From positions 1-46,646 of the forward strand of contig JANQMD010000052.1 in assembly GCA_028280265.1 (NCBI GenBank): a stretch of DNA of 46,646 bases, in the 5' to 3' direction. The position numbers were made by a program, and so were the translations under genes. The notes under the pieces are model-generated. The model did not search any database and had not been told where the DNA came from. It saw only the letters and a program-made list of their open reading frames with translations. Source of the stretch: Flavobacteriaceae bacterium. Its GTDB lineage: Bacteria; Bacteroidota; Bacteroidia; Flavobacteriales; Flavobacteriaceae. This document shows, in pieces, positions 9,246-17,375 of this stretch. The stretch's first letter is position 1. Every line of letters begins with the position of its first letter.

Positions 9246-10151
9246 TTAGTTGAATTTCTTCACCAACAACCAAGCATCTTTAGAATCATTTTTTCGAATA
9301 GAGGCTAGGCTTTTAAAAGCATCCGATTTTTTATAGAAAGAAGCATAGGCCACTTGGGTAAGTCCCCACTTATTTTTACCCAATATGTATGCATCATGAC
9401 CTTTCGATTTCAATTGATCTATCTTTTTCTGTGCATTTTCTCTAAACTGAAAAGCGCCAGCAACTACATGATAGGGTTTTGGGATTTCTTTAGAAACATT
9501 CAGCTCTATGGTGGGCAGGGGGTTGTCAATAACAAACGTTGCAGATTGAATTTTTTTATTCAGATCATCTTGTTGTTTTGCAAATTCTCTTTCTTGCTGT
9601 TTGTTTTGATATCCTGTCCAACTTCCATATCCTAGAGTAGCTGCAATAGCAATAGCTGCGGCATATTTTGCAAAAGCAGGAACCCCTTTTCTTTCAGGTT
9701 GAGCTGGGATCAATGGAATTACTTTTTCAGTTGCTCTTTCTATAGTTAAAGAATCGACTGAACTTAAACCAAAAGAAGAAATTAAGTAATTGACATTATT
9801 ACTTGGTTCAAAAACAATGTGCTGGTTGTCACTCAAATTTAAAACCCCAACATCTTGGATTTGAATAGCCGTCTTTTTAATTTGTTGCTTCCAACTACTA
9901 ACAGTTTCGAGAATTTTGTGATTTGCATGTTCAAAAGAGACATTCTCAGCTGATGCAATATAATTGGCTAATAATCCGTCATTGTGTATTAAATGATGGT
10001 TGAAGCTGATTTGCTTGTTAGGCGGATAAAAAGAATGTGAATCTGTGTCAATTCTTGCACTCATTTTATTAGTGATAAATCCTCCAAATTCAGGAACAAT
10101 CACACAATCGTACCTGTAAAGTAAATCCTTAATGTAAGTTTCTATTGCCAT
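9246..10151 (-). CDS. Membrane protein with CCDC81-type HU-like domains and C-terminal SPOR domain
   Basis: 301 residues with an unusual domain set. About 1-70 and 72-128 match the two CCDC81-like prokaryotic HU domains (IETYIKDLLYRYDCVIVPEF; VGVLNLSDNQHIVFEP). One transmembrane helix lies at about 159-178. A short coiled linker follows (QNKQQEREFAKQQDDL), and the last 75 residues (YHVVAGAFQFRENAQKKI onward) form a SPOR domain, which binds denuded septal peptidoglycan. With no signal peptide, the HU-like part should be cytoplasmic and the SPOR part periplasmic. The family is widespread in Bacteroidota but its function is unknown; a division role is likely. It diverges from dprA, with 94 bases between the start codons. 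Confidence 0.87.
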   Translation of the reverse strand: MAIETYIKDLLYRYDCVIVPEFGGFITNKMSARIDTDSHSFYPPNKQISFNHHLIHNDGLLANYIASAENVSFEHANHKILETVSSWKQQIKKTAIQIQDVGVLNLSDNQHIVFEPSNNVNYLISSFGLSSVDSLTIERATEKVIPLIPAQPERKGVPAFAKYAAAIAIAATLGYGSWTGYQNKQQEREFAKQQDDLNKKIQSATFVIDNPLPTIELNVSKEIPKPYHVVAGAFQFRENAQKKIDQLKSKGHDAYILGKNKWGLTQVAYASFYKKSDAFKSLASIRKNDSKDAWLLVKKFN

Positions 10152-10156
10152 TAAAA

Positions 10157-10164
10157 CAAATATA
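10157..10164 (-). promoter_or_regulatory. -7 promoter element of the HU/SPOR gene
   Basis: On the minus strand this reads TATATTTG, a full match to the Bacteroidota -7 consensus TAnnTTTG. It ends only six bases before the ATG at 10151, so transcripts would have almost no leader. No good TTG is present at the -33 distance. Confidence 0.4.
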
Positions 10165-10212
10165 GAAATTTTAACTAGTGAAGACTGGAAAACCGAGATT
10201 ACTTATCAACAA

Positions 10213-10220
10213 TAAATTTG
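10213..10220 (+). promoter_or_regulatory. -7 promoter element of dprA
   Basis: TAAATTTG matches the TAnnTTTG consensus and lies 25 bases before the ATG at 10246. The -33 region (about 10186-10195) lacks a TTG, so this may be a weak promoter. Confidence 0.42.
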
Positions 10221-10245
10221 TATATTGGGAATCAAATAATTGCAT

Positions 10246-11349
10246 ATGAAAGAGGAAGAACTTCTCGCAGTCCTTAGGCTGCAAAAGACTCCTGCTGTAG
10301 GGAGTATTTTAGCTAAAAAGTTGATCAAAACTGTAGGTAATGCTGCTCAGATTTTTTGTGAAAAGTCCCTTAGCTTGCAAAAAATCCAAGGTGTTGGAAC
10401 CTATATTATCGAAAACTTAAAAGACAAAGAGCATCTGAAATTTGCAGAAAAAGAAATTGACTACATCCTCAAAAATAAGATCAATTATAGTTATTTCTTA
10501 GATGAAGGGTACCCTGAAAATTTGAAACATTGCTCAGATGGACCCATCCTTTTTTTTAGTGAGGGTAAAATAGACCTCAACAATCCAAAAATAGTATCAG
10601 TGGTAGGAACCAGAAATATGACTATTTATGGAAAAGATTTTTGCCAGCAGATTATTCAGGAATTACAACCTTATAATCCCATTATCGTAAGTGGTTTTGC
10701 CTATGGAGTTGATATTTGTGCTCACAAAGCAGCTGTTGAAAATGATCTTCAAACCATAGCGGTTTTAGCTCATGGGTTGGAGGAGGTGTATCCAAAAGCG
10801 CATAAAAAATACATACATCAAATTCACGAGAATGGAGGATTCATTACCGAGTTTTTTCATGATGAAAAACCAATGAGGGAGAACTTTTTAAAACGAAATC
10901 GAATCGTTGCAGGACTCTCAAAATCTACCATTATTATAGAATCTGCGATAAAAGGAGGTTCGTTAGTCACAGCAGATATTGCTAACTCATACAATCGAGA
11001 TGTTTTTGCATTGCCCGGTAGAGTGAATGATACCATGAGTAAAGGATGCAACAATTTAATTTCAAGAAACAAAGCACATATTTTACAATCTGCTGAAGAT
11101 GTTATTCGAATGCTGAATTGGGATGTGGAAACAAAAAAACCGCAACTCATACAGAAGGAATTGTTTGTATCGTTAAATGATCAAGAGCAAAAAATTTACA
11201 ACTATCTCAAGGGAAACGAGAAACAGTTGTTAGATGTCATAGCACTTCAAACTCAAATTCCCGTATATCAATTGGCAACAGTTTTATTACAGATGGAATT
11301 AAGAGGAATCGTAAGACCTTTACCAGGAAAGTTGTTTGAATTGCATTGA
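10246..11349 (+). CDS. dprA: DNA-processing protein DprA (Smf)
   Basis: 367 residues from the ATG at 10246; a TTG six bases earlier would add only two residues and is less likely. DprA binds incoming single-stranded DNA in the cytoplasm and loads RecA during natural transformation. The N-terminal helix-hairpin-helix region (LQKIQGVGTYI) is followed by the Rossmann-like core with VVGTRNMTIYG, VSGFAYGVDICAHKAA and SLVTADIANSYNRDVFALPG. The C-terminal 70 residues form the winged-helix extension (KIYNYLKGNEKQLLDVIALQ). The length fits the long form of the family. The gene is read away from the HU/SPOR gene. No other competence genes are in the window. Confidence 0.95.
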   Translation: MKEEELLAVLRLQKTPAVGSILAKKLIKTVGNAAQIFCEKSLSLQKIQGVGTYIIENLKDKEHLKFAEKEIDYILKNKINYSYFLDEGYPENLKHCSDGPILFFSEGKIDLNNPKIVSVVGTRNMTIYGKDFCQQIIQELQPYNPIIVSGFAYGVDICAHKAAVENDLQTIAVLAHGLEEVYPKAHKKYIHQIHENGGFITEFFHDEKPMRENFLKRNRIVAGLSKSTIIIESAIKGGSLVTADIANSYNRDVFALPGRVNDTMSKGCNNLISRNKAHILQSAEDVIRMLNWDVETKKPQLIQKELFVSLNDQEQKIYNYLKGNEKQLLDVIALQTQIPVYQLATVLLQMELRGIVRPLPGKLFELH

Positions 11350-11587
11350 TCTTATCATCATTCTCCCTGTTTTAGATGATAATAAAATTTCACCATTTTT
11401 AGGGATTGACATTCGTATTTTTTTTGGTTTCCTTTATCAAAAAAATGAGCCTTATGATGTATGAAAAATTGCTTTGAAAGTCCCTTCAAGTCATACTTAT
11501 TTGAGTTCTTTAAAAATATTTGCTTTTTGCAAATAGGCGGAAACCGAAAAGCCTTAAATAGAGTAGGTGAAATATAAATATAGTATT

Positions 11588-11893
11588 ATGAAAAAACTAT
11601 TTATAGCATTATTTGCTATGTTTTTTGCTGTTTCTGTTGTTTCTGCGACAGATAGTACAGAAAAAACATTGCCTGTTAAGGGAAAATCAATTGTAAAAAA
11701 TGAAAAAGAAAAATCTGTTAAAAAAGGGGAATCAGAAAAAACTTTATGTACGGTAAGTTGTTCTATGACGCACAATGGAATAACATATACTACAACAGGA
11801 GGGAATTGGCTCTCTAGTTGTGAAAGAGCATCTAGAAGATGTGCTGAAAAATTAAGAAAGTATGTCTTAGACGCTGAGGTAGTGTACAATTAA
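11588..11893 (+). CDS. Exported small four-cysteine protein (paralogue 1)
   Basis: 101 residues from the ATG at 11588; a GTG seven codons upstream would spoil the signal peptide start MKKLFIALF. Cleavage is likely after VVSA (residue 20). A Lys/Glu-rich linker (about 21-52) is followed by a compact C-terminal motif with cysteines at 54, 58, 78 and 85 and an invariant GNW at 72-74. The next gene shares this 36-residue motif without gaps (22 identical positions). The family is not recognised. Four paired cysteines in an exported protein suggest two disulfides or a metal site. It sits upstream of a terminator and of a GLPGLI/outer-membrane barrel pair. It could be a secreted peptide, a toxin-like product or a structural surface protein; the sequence does not decide. 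Confidence 0.8.
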   Translation: MKKLFIALFAMFFAVSVVSATDSTEKTLPVKGKSIVKNEKEKSVKKGESEKTLCTVSCSMTHNGITYTTTGGNWLSSCERASRRCAEKLRKYVLDAEVVYN

Positions 11894-11917
11894 ATCATTT
11901 AGTTAAAATCTATAATT

Positions 11918-12142
11918 ATGAAAAAAATATTTTTTGCACTAGGGATATTATCAAGTTTGGCATTTACAAATGTATCCAATCCCCTATCTGTCCATGAAGA
12001 AGAAGTTGTTTGTACCATATCATGCAGTATGGTTATTGAAGGAGTAACATATACAGCTACTGCTGGTAACTGGTTTACTAGCTGTAAAAGGGCTGCTATG
12101 AGATGTAATGATAAATTATTTGATTCTTATTACGAAGAATAA
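11918..12142 (+). CDS. Exported small four-cysteine protein (paralogue 2)
   Basis: 74 residues, beginning 24 bases after paralogue 1. The N-terminus is a signal peptide (MKKIFFALGILSSLAFT), although the cleavage site is less clear. The charged linker of paralogue 1 is almost absent, so the four-Cys motif (C32, C36, C56, C63; GNW at 50-52) makes up most of the mature protein. Within the motif the pattern is C-x3-C-S-M-x3-G-[IV]-T-Y-T, then GNW, S-C, R-A, R-C and K-L. Tandem duplication followed by loss or gain of the linker explains the pair. The stop is followed by a strong terminator, so the two small genes form their own transcription unit. Confidence 0.8.
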   Translation: MKKIFFALGILSSLAFTNVSNPLSVHEEEVVCTISCSMVIEGVTYTATAGNWFTSCKRAAMRCNDKLFDSYYEE

Positions 12143-12173
12143 AATTATTTCTTAATAATCGAGAATAACTATG

Positions 12174-12206
12174 CTGGTAACTTTATTAAAGTTACCAGTG
12201 TTTTTT
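12174..12206 (+). terminator. Intrinsic terminator after the four-Cys genes
   Basis: CTGGTAACTTT (12174-12184) and AAAGTTACCAG (12188-12198) form a perfect 11-bp stem with a 3-base loop, followed by TG and six Ts. It lies between the small genes and the GLPGLI gene, so the larger genes need read-through or their own promoter. Confidence 0.88.
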
Positions 12207-12228
12207 AACGAACTAAAAATAAAATTAA

Positions 12229-13026
12229 ATGAATAAATTAAAAGTAATATTAATGCTGTCTTTTTTTTCAATTGTAACTTTAAATGCACAAAATTTAGGG
12301 ATTACATATAAAGTAACTGTGAATGCCAACGATGCTATTTTATCAACTTCAACGAATTATGATCTAATTTTAAATGGGAATAAATCCGCATACTATAATA
12401 ACAACGACAGTCTAAAACAGTTTAAATATCAATCATTTATAGGTGAAAGAAAAAAAATAGGTGAGTTAACAAGAGTAAAGTTATCGGATAACCATTACGC
12501 TTACGTAAAACAAGACTTCTACTATAAAGATTATGAGAAAGATACTCTAATATACAACGAACTAATAGTTAGTAAAAAAACTTTCGTAGGAGAAAAAATT
12601 AATTTAATTGATTGGGAAATCAAGCCTAAAACTGACACAATTATTTTAAATCAAAGATGCTTAAAAGCCATAGGTGAATTTAGAGGACGAACTTATGAAG
12701 CTTATTTTTCTCCTAGCTTGTCGCAAAGAGGTGGACCTTGGAAGTTTGATGGATTGCCTGGAGTTATATTATCGGTTAAGAGTCAAGATGACTATTTTAT
12801 CATAGAGCCTATAAAAATTGTAAAAAACAGTAAATCTCAAAATATAGTATTTAATGTTTATAATGATAAGAAATCCATTTCATGGAATGTGTTTAAAAAA
12901 AGGTTTAAAGAAAAGTTGATAAGGCAATTAAAAAAGTTAAAGTCTTTGTCTGAAGATGGAGAAAAGGGAAGTATAGAAGTAACAGATAGAATAGAAGATT
13001 TAGGTATTGGAAAACTATCTTTTTAA
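12229..13026 (+). CDS. GLPGLI family exported protein
   Basis: 265 residues. A signal peptide ends near TLNAQ (about residue 21), giving a periplasmic or outer-membrane-associated protein. The family-defining region is present as GPWKFDGLPGVIL, with the GLPG core at 175-178, flanked by the beta-rich domain typical of GLPGLI proteins (YKVTVNANDA early, AYFSPSL in the middle). The biochemical role of this Bacteroidota family is unknown; its members commonly sit next to TonB-receptor-like proteins. Here the stop codon touches the ATG of the outer-membrane barrel gene, so the two are surely co-expressed. The codons are strongly A/T-biased compared with dprA upstream. Confidence 0.85.
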   Translation: MNKLKVILMLSFFSIVTLNAQNLGITYKVTVNANDAILSTSTNYDLILNGNKSAYYNNNDSLKQFKYQSFIGERKKIGELTRVKLSDNHYAYVKQDFYYKDYEKDTLIYNELIVSKKTFVGEKINLIDWEIKPKTDTIILNQRCLKAIGEFRGRTYEAYFSPSLSQRGGPWKFDGLPGVILSVKSQDDYFIIEPIKIVKNSKSQNIVFNVYNDKKSISWNVFKKRFKEKLIRQLKKLKSLSEDGEKGSIEVTDRIEDLGIGKLSF

Positions 13027-15666
13027 ATGAAAAAAAGACTCATTGCGTTAGTATGTTTTATTTTAACTTTTTTTTCTAGCTTATCTGCTCAAACTATAAA
13101 AGGAACTATTTCCGATAATGACAAGAAATTAATTGCTGTTTCCAATATTTTAATAAAGAGAGATTCTAGTAGTATTTCTGAATACACATTTTCTAATAAT
13201 GGCTATTATAAGATTACACTAAATAAGTCTTATAAACGAATAATAGTTGAAGCAGATGCTTATGGCTATGCCAGAAATCAATATGTAATAGAAAATCCTA
13301 TAAAAGGTAAAATCTATGTTGTTAATTTTGAGCTAAAGACTGATATAAATCATTTGGATGAGGTCATTATTAAAGCGAAGAAAAAATCTTTTTCAATAAA
13401 AAAAGATACAGTTAAATACAACGTGAAATCGTATTTAAGTGGGTCAGAAAGGAAAATCCAAGATGTAATAAAAAAATTGCCAGGAGTTAATGTTAATGAA
13501 AGCACAGGAGAGATAAAGTACAAAGGAAAGTCAATTGAAACAGTTTTGCTTGAAGGAGATAACCTTTTTGGCTATAATTACTCTTTGGGTACTAAAAATA
13601 TCAATGTAGATATGGTTGAGCAAATTCAAGCCATTGATAATTACTCTGAAAATCCTCTCTTGAAGAATATAGAAAGTGGAGATAAAGTGGTTCTTAATTT
13701 AAAGCTTAAAAAGGGGAAGGTTGATTTTTCTGGAAATTTAGATGGGGGATTAGGTATTTTTAATGATAGTAACATTGCATCTAATACAAATTTAAATATC
13801 CTTGGAATTACAAAAAATTACAAATCTTTTGGAGTACTAGCTTACAATAATATAGGTATTAATAGATCGCCTTTTGATTATTTTAGCTTTAATTCAAACA
13901 TAGAAGAGTTAAAGGAAAAAGAAAATTATATAGAAAAAATAATTCCAGAATCCAGATTTTCTAATTTTCTTAGTGATGATAGAGTCAATATCAATAATCA
14001 ATCCTTTGGTAATTACAATGCTATTTTCAATATTGGTAAAAAGATAAAAATCAAAACAAACCTGTATTATCTTAATGATCTAATAAAGAGTAATCAGTTT
14101 ATAGAAAACCAATATTCTATTGGTGGATCTGATTTTATTACAACTGATAATTATTTTCTAAGCAAAAGACCTAAACAATACCGAGGAGACTTTAATATAA
14201 AATTAAATACTTCAAAATCTTCATTGCTTGAATATGATTTTAGGATAAGAGAAGAAGATATACATACCAAATCATCGATTGAATCTAATAATAGCAACAA
14301 TTTTACTTCATCTCTGAGGTCAGATGATAATTATATAAAGAATAGATTACTGTACACTAAGAAAATATCAAATAAAAAAGCATTACAGCTTTCTGTTTTT
14401 CAATCAACTAATAAGACACCACAAGTCTATGAAATAACCTCTTTGTCATTGAATTCAAGTTCTAATGTGAATAGACAAAAAGTTTATACGGAAAAAAATC
14501 GAATAGGCTCACAAATAACGTTCTTAGGCTCCTCATTCAGTAATAAGTATTCTTTCTCACTAGGAGTAATATCGAATAAAAATAGAATTAAATCAGAGCT
14601 ATTCAACAGCACCAATATCTCCGAAAATTATTTGGATTATTCGGAGGAATTAATTTATCAGAGAGGATCTTATCATTTTAACTTCAATAAATTAAGGATT
14701 ACCCCATCTTATTCCATTAATTACTTAAATCAAGAAATTGTTAATTATGAAAAAGGGACTAATATAAATAGAGATAATTTTACACTTGCGCCTTCATTAA
14801 ATTTAAGATATAGATTAAATAACATTTCTTTTATTCAAGGGAAAATTAGCTATGTGCAAAATAGCAAGGCAGAAAAATACTTATTTGAAAATGAAATTTT
14901 AATAAACAATAGAACAACAATTAGCAATATGCCAAATTTGGACTTGCAAAAAGTTTTAAATTATGGACTTTTCTACTTTAAAAATGACTTATATAATCAG
15001 ATGGAGATAAATTTAGGAATCAATTATCAACAGATAGAGAATAGTTTTTTTACAAATACTTTTATCAATGAGGATATCCTAAACATCAATTATTTTCTTT
15101 TACCTGAAACGAATAATAATTTAGGTATGAATTTTTTAATTTCTAAATACCTGTCTTTTATAGATACCAATACTAAATTAAGTATTGATTATTCAGTTTC
15201 AAATTATAAAAACATTATTAACAATTCTGACTTAAGAAACAATAAAAATAAATCCACAAATATTAAAATGCTATTTAAAACTGCTTTTGATGGGTTTATC
15301 AATTTTAAAAACGAATTTAACTTCTCAAACTTTAGTTCAAAAAACGAGAATAGTGATGAGTTTATTAACGAGGCATTTACAAACTCATTTAGTGTAATTT
15401 TAAATCCAATAAAAGAAGTATTTTTAAAACTATCATCTAACTATTTTTTACCCAATTTTAATAAAAGAAATGAACGTTATAATTTCTTAGATGCCTCAAT
15501 AAGATATCGTCCAAAAAACAAACGATTTGAATTTGAGCTTATAGCTAAAAACCTGTCAAATGAAAATAATTTTGAGCAAATCCAAGTGGTTGATTTCTCT
15601 ACAAATAGATACAGGACAAATATTTTACCGATGTACATATTCTTTAATATGACATACACATTTTAA
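13027..15666 (+). CDS. TonB-dependent-receptor-like outer-membrane barrel with carboxypeptidase-like domain
   Basis: 879 residues. A signal peptide (ends SLSAQ) is followed by a carboxypeptidase-D-regulatory-like beta-sandwich (about 22-110), a plug-like domain (about 110-240: IQDVIKKLPGVNVNESTG, IETVLLEGDNLFGY) and a beta-barrel to the C-terminal phenylalanine (NMTYTF). It belongs to the 'outer membrane beta-barrel' group paired with GLPGLI proteins, not to SusC. The barrel part is very rich in Asn, Ile, Lys and Ser and is AT-richer than neighbouring genes, suggesting fast evolution or transfer. Its partner may be the GLPGLI protein, and its cargo could be the four-Cys peptides or their target; both are inference. 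Confidence 0.83.
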   Translation: MKKRLIALVCFILTFFSSLSAQTIKGTISDNDKKLIAVSNILIKRDSSSISEYTFSNNGYYKITLNKSYKRIIVEADAYGYARNQYVIENPIKGKIYVVNFELKTDINHLDEVIIKAKKKSFSIKKDTVKYNVKSYLSGSERKIQDVIKKLPGVNVNESTGEIKYKGKSIETVLLEGDNLFGYNYSLGTKNINVDMVEQIQAIDNYSENPLLKNIESGDKVVLNLKLKKGKVDFSGNLDGGLGIFNDSNIASNTNLNILGITKNYKSFGVLAYNNIGINRSPFDYFSFNSNIEELKEKENYIEKIIPESRFSNFLSDDRVNINNQSFGNYNAIFNIGKKIKIKTNLYYLNDLIKSNQFIENQYSIGGSDFITTDNYFLSKRPKQYRGDFNIKLNTSKSSLLEYDFRIREEDIHTKSSIESNNSNNFTSSLRSDDNYIKNRLLYTKKISNKKALQLSVFQSTNKTPQVYEITSLSLNSSSNVNRQKVYTEKNRIGSQITFLGSSFSNKYSFSLGVISNKNRIKSELFNSTNISENYLDYSEELIYQRGSYHFNFNKLRITPSYSINYLNQEIVNYEKGTNINRDNFTLAPSLNLRYRLNNISFIQGKISYVQNSKAEKYLFENEILINNRTTISNMPNLDLQKVLNYGLFYFKNDLYNQMEINLGINYQQIENSFFTNTFINEDILNINYFLLPETNNNLGMNFLISKYLSFIDTNTKLSIDYSVSNYKNIINNSDLRNNKNKSTNIKMLFKTAFDGFINFKNEFNFSNFSSKNENSDEFINEAFTNSFSVILNPIKEVFLKLSSNYFLPNFNKRNERYNFLDASIRYRPKNKRFEFELIAKNLSNENNFEQIQVVDFSTNRYRTNILPMYIFFNMTYTF

Positions 15667-15726
15667 CACTGTGCTAGAGTGAATACTTACCCTTTTTAAC
15701 GAAACAAGGAGGCCTTCAAGCTCACG

Positions 15727-16446
15727 CTAATCTTCTAACTTTTTAACAATCACATCAGATCCTAAGTATTCGCCATTCAAATCGTACCAGTGTTTCATTC
15801 TAGGAATTGAAATGGTACCAATTTGAACACTCTTTTCAAAATAGAGGCGTTCGCCTTGATTGGAATTTTCACTAGAAATAAGATCAATTCCCAGTAGTGT
15901 AAAATCTTTTGCTGAAAGATAGACGTACCAGTTTTTTGAAAATACTTCTCGCTTCAATTCAAGCTCAATTTGATAAGCCGATTCTCTGCCGAATTCTGTT
16001 TTTGAAACAGTTCCGATCTTTGAAATCAAATCATCGTTCAAAGACATAGGAAGTCCCAGCATATCTTGATAAGAATTCTGATATATTTTTACGCGCTCTG
16101 GTTGTAGCATGTAACGATCTATTGAAATAGAATCTGTTACAATCTCATTATTTAGCAAAACAGAAGAAATTCCACTAGCATCAATTTTATAAGAAGCCAT
16201 TTTATCTTCCCGATTCCTGATGAGTTCGAAACTATTGTCGAGGTTATTGAGGAATACTTCTGAGAATCGTGTTGGATTGCCCAATCTGGGTTCTTGGATT
16301 CTCAATGCTAAGGACGCTTTGTTCCATTCCTTTTTTGGGTCGTGCTTTTGAATACTTTTTTCCAGCAATGTTTTACCTGAAATTTCTTTTGTTGAGTTGT
16401 TGCAACTGGTAAGAAACAAAATAAACAAGAATGCAAAATATTTCAT
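15727..16446 (-). CDS. DUF6503 family lipoprotein
   Basis: 239 residues from the ATG at 16446; a TTG ten codons upstream is not needed. The lipoprotein signal MKYFAFLFILFLTSC puts the lipidated cysteine at 15. The mature part resembles DUF6503, a LolA-like beta-rich family of Bacteroidota that starts with a GKTLLEKSIQKHDP-type helix and ends with a conserved WYDLNGEYLGSD segment. The function is unknown; by fold it may bind a lipid or another hydrophobic ligand in the periplasm. It follows the EamA gene by 58 bases on the same strand and converges with the outer-membrane barrel gene. Confidence 0.8.
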   Translation of the reverse strand: MKYFAFLFILFLTSCNNSTKEISGKTLLEKSIQKHDPKKEWNKASLALRIQEPRLGNPTRFSEVFLNNLDNSFELIRNREDKMASYKIDASGISSVLLNNEIVTDSISIDRYMLQPERVKIYQNSYQDMLGLPMSLNDDLISKIGTVSKTEFGRESAYQIELELKREVFSKNWYVYLSAKDFTLLGIDLISSENSNQGERLYFEKSVQIGTISIPRMKHWYDLNGEYLGSDVIVKKLED

Positions 16447-16504
16447 AATGGTTGATTTTCGTCCAAGGTAAATCAAACCTAGAAAAACTTATGGTAAAAT
16501 TTTG

Positions 16505-17374
16505 TTAAGCCTTTGGCTTCTTCGATCTGATACTTTCTACGATCACTGTAGATAAGATCAAAGCTCCTCCGATGTAGGTATTCGCATGAGGCACTTCACC
16601 CACAACAAAAAAGGCAATAATAATTCCAAAAATGGGTTGAATACTACTAATAATAGTAGCTGTGGTAGCAGAGAAAAACTTTAAAGAGTGAACCATTAAA
16701 CTATGACCAATAGCGGTGGTTAGTAATGCAATGAGTAGCAAGTAAGGAAATTGAGATTGAAAGCCAGATACATCCATAAAAAATAACACAGGAAGCGTTA
16801 CAATACTAATCACAAATGTTTGATACAGCATCAGCATGCTGCCATGGTAATTGTGGACATGTTGTTTTAAAATCAAGACTCGAATGGAATAACAAAGAGC
16901 GGATAGCAAACCGAATAATATTCCTTTCACATCAGAACTTTCTAGATTAAAATCAGGCGCTAATACATAAATTCCTATCAATACAATAATTCCTAAAAGA
17001 ATATGAATGGAATTGAATTTCGTCTTGATAAAAAAGGGCTCTAACAAGGCAGTAATAACTGGAAAGGTAAACAAAGAGAGCATCCCCAATGCCACGTTCG
17101 ATAACTTCAAAGCATAGAAATACGTAATCCAATGGCCAGCCATGAACAATGAACTAACAATTAAAGGGAGATGTGTTTTTGTCTTCTGAACTTTAAGGTT
17201 GATTTTTTTGTAGCGACAAAAAGCATATAAAAAGATCATAGCAAAGGCAGAACGGAACCAAACAATTACCTCGGAAGGCATGGCAATATATTTCCCCAAA
17301 ACACCTGATGTGCTAATAAACAAAGTGGCTAGTAGTAAACCCGAAATATGCTTAATATGGTTGCTCTCAGACAA
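16505..17374 (-). CDS. EamA/DMT-superfamily transporter
   Basis: 289 residues with ten predicted membrane helices in two five-helix halves, the standard EamA (drug/metabolite exporter) layout. Characteristic stretches are STSGVLGKYIAMPSEVIVWFR in the first half and SSIQPIFGIIIAFFVVGEVP in the second. The substrate is unknown. The reading frame begins with TTG; there is no in-frame ATG before the first helix, so TTG is probably the true start. That start lies one base after the mfd stop codon, so translation is likely coupled to mfd. Confidence 0.88.
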   Translation of the reverse strand: MSESNHIKHISGLLLATLFISTSGVLGKYIAMPSEVIVWFRSAFAMIFLYAFCRYKKINLKVQKTKTHLPLIVSSLFMAGHWITYFYALKLSNVALGMLSLFTFPVITALLEPFFIKTKFNSIHILLGIIVLIGIYVLAPDFNLESSDVKGILFGLLSALCYSIRVLILKQHVHNYHGSMLMLYQTFVISIVTLPVLFFMDVSGFQSQFPYLLLIALLTTAIGHSLMVHSLKFFSATTATIISSIQPIFGIIIAFFVVGEVPHANTYIGGALILSTVIVESIRSKKPKA

Positions 17375-17375
17375 A

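Noticed and set aside
11352..11382. TTATCATC ... GATGATAA inverted repeat as the dprA terminator
   Set aside because: The stem is weak with a 15-base loop and is followed by AT-rich sequence without a T-run.
11517..11535. TATTTGC-TTTTT-GCAAATA hairpin upstream of the four-Cys genes as terminator or riboswitch
   Set aside because: The stem is only 7 bp and AT-rich with no T-tract after it. It also sits where a promoter should be, so no call is made.
11554..11889. A 111-residue minus-strand open frame opposite the first four-Cys gene
   Set aside because: The plus frame has a signal peptide and a paralogue downstream; the minus frame has neither and is explained as antisense shadow.
11588..15666. 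Reading the four-Cys cluster as a classical bacteriocin operon
   Set aside because: No leader peptidase, modification enzyme, ABC exporter or immunity gene is present, and both small proteins have Sec-type signals instead of a double-Gly leader.
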